DNA of 5,546 bases from Pseudomonadota bacterium (GTDB lineage Bacteria; Pseudomonadota; Gammaproteobacteria; Burkholderiales; Thiobacillaceae). The stretch lies in contig JAJZRT010000293.1 in the NCBI GenBank assembly GCA_021802595.1, positions 1 to 5,546 of the forward strand. Direction: 5' to 3'. The position numbers and the translations under genes are program-made. The notes under the pieces were generated by a model. That model was not told where the DNA came from and searched no databases. It saw nothing but the letters and a program-made list of their open reading frames with translations. Below, piece by piece: positions 4,547 through 5,546 of this stretch (its first letter is position 1; each line of letters begins with the position of its first letter).

Positions 4547-5546
4547 ATGCCGCAGAATCTGCTCGATCTCGATCTGGAAGGCTTGGCTGCCTGGTTCGGT
4601 AAACTTGGCGAGAAGCCGTTTCGCGCCCGCCAGGTGTTCCACTGGATTCACCAGTCCGGCGTGGCCGATTTCGCGCAGATGACCGACATTGCCAAGAGCC
4701 TGCGCGAGAAGCTGCAGAACGAAGCCATCGTGCAGGCGCCGGCGATCAACTATGCGCATGTGTCAGCCGACGGCACGCGCAAGTGGCTGTTCGACGTCGG
4801 GATCGGAAATGGCATCGAGACGGTGTTCATCCCGGAAGACGACCGCGGCACCCTGTGCGTGTCCTCGCAGGTCGGTTGCGCGCTGGAATGCACTTTCTGT
4901 TCGACCGGCCGGCAGGGCTTCAACCGCAACCTGACGGTAGCCGAGATCATCGGCCAGCTGTGGGTGGCGCATCACGGCCTGAAGACCGAACCCAACCGCA
5001 CCATGCCCAATCACGGCGCCGGCGAAATTGCCGATCGTCCGGTAAGCAACGTGGTGATGATGGGCATGGGCGAGCCGCTGGCGAATTTCGAGAACGTGGT
5101 GACCGCGCTCGGCATCATGCTCGACGATCACGCCTACGGCCTGTCGCGGCGGCGGGTGACGGTGTCGACCTCGGGTCTGGTGCCGGCGATGGACCGCCTC
5201 GCCGAGCGCTGCCCGGTGGCGCTGGCGGTGAGTCTGCACGCACCCAATGACGCATTGCGCGACCAGATCGTGCCGATCAACAGGAAGTACCCGCTTATCG
5301 AACTGATGGCAGCCTGCCGGCGTTACCTGGCCTACGCGCCGCGCGATTTCATCACGTTCGAATACGTGATGCTGGCCGGGGTCAACGACCAGCCCGGGCA
5401 TGCACGCCAGCTGATCGAGCTGACGCGCGACGTGCCGTGCAAGTTCAATCTCATCCCGTTCAATCCATTCCCGGATTCGGGTTACGAAAAACCGCGCGTC
5501 GAGGCGTTGCGGGTGTTCCGCGAGATCCTGCAGGATGCCGGCTACG
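4547..5546 (+). CDS. rlmN: Dual-specificity 23S rRNA (A2503)/tRNA (A37) adenine-C2 methyltransferase, 3'-truncated
   Basis: Radical-SAM enzyme that methylates C2 of A2503 in 23S rRNA and A37 of some tRNAs, aiding translational fidelity. 333 complete codons are visible. The N-terminal accessory domain begins [13 protein letters not shown], with [11 protein letters not shown] at 25-35. The 4Fe-4S motif CxxxCxxC is C111, C115 and C118. C104 matches E. coli C118, which resolves the methylated intermediate, and E91 matches the conserved E105. MMGMGEP (SAM binding), STSG, SLHAPND, FEYVML and NLIPFNPFP follow in family order. The window ends before the C-terminal segment carrying the methyl-carrying cysteine (E. 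coli C355), so its presence cannot be checked. The Cfr resistance homologue is unlikely given the full-length RlmN-type N-terminus and the ndk neighbour. ATG 4547 is the only good start: the ndk TGA lies in the same frame three codons upstream. No clear ribosome binding site is present, suggesting coupling to ndk translation. Confidence 0.96.
   Translation, partial: MPQNLLDLDLEGLAAWFGKLGEKPFRARQVFHWIHQSGVADFAQMTDIAKSLREKLQNEAIVQAPAINYAHVSADGTRKWLFDVGIGNGIETVFIPEDDRGTLCVSSQVGCALECTFCSTGRQGFNRNLTVAEIIGQLWVAHHGLKTEPNRTMPNHGAGEIADRPVSNVVMMGMGEPLANFENVVTALGIMLDDHAYGLSRRRVTVSTSGLVPAMDRLAERCPVALAVSLHAPNDALRDQIVPINRKYPLIELMAACRRYLAYAPRDFITFEYVMLAGVNDQPGHARQLIELTRDVPCKFNLIPFNPFPDSGYEKPRVEALRVFREILQDAGY

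Noticed and set aside
4763..5401. 212-codon minus-strand open frame opposite rlmN
   Set aside because: It lies wholly within the conserved rlmN coding region, is low-complexity His/Arg-rich, and arises from G/C-biased third positions.

Overview
The window is about two-thirds G+C by eye, with strong G/C bias at third codon positions. Gene content and order (roxA, bcp, slyD, accA-tilS, ndk-rlmN) fit the chromosome of a proteobacterium, most likely a betaproteobacterium. The species cannot be fixed from this sequence. Coding density is very high and nothing looks mobile: there is no transposase, integrase, CRISPR array, tRNA, rRNA or prophage gene.

Layout: (1) 1-566, minus strand, 5' part of roxA (ribosomal protein uL16 arginine hydroxylase), cut by the window edge. 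(2) 567-640, a 74-bp divergent intergenic region with facing promoter-like elements for roxA and bcp. (3) 641-1584, plus strand, a two-gene unit: a PrxQ/Bcp-type peroxiredoxin overlapping a SlyD-type FKBP peptidyl-prolyl isomerase by 4 bp. (4) 1585-1671, a gap with a perfect GC-rich inverted repeat around an extended -10 element. (5) 1672-3952, accA (acetyl-CoA carboxylase carboxyltransferase alpha) followed directly by tilS (tRNA-Ile lysidine synthetase). (6) 3953-4111, a gap with a hairpin that also contains an extended -10-like element, then an unusually T-rich leader. (7) 4112-5546, ndk (nucleoside diphosphate kinase) followed 6 bp later by rlmN (23S rRNA/tRNA adenine-C2 methyltransferase), cut by the right edge.

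The genes are housekeeping. Three of the seven modify the translation apparatus: RoxA hydroxylates a ribosomal protein, TilS makes lysidine in tRNA-Ile, and RlmN methylates 23S rRNA and tRNA. The others serve oxidative defence and protein folding (bcp, slyD), fatty-acid synthesis (accA) and nucleotide pools (ndk). They look like four independent transcription units rather than one pathway.

I found no convincing novel biological system. The points most worth checking are regulatory: overlapping divergent promoters with an apparently leaderless roxA; extended -10 elements in front of bcp, accA and ndk, two of them inside inverted repeats; the peroxiredoxin's lack of the usual resolving cysteine; and an uncertain tilS start inside accA. 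No stretch over 300 bp lacks a gene.
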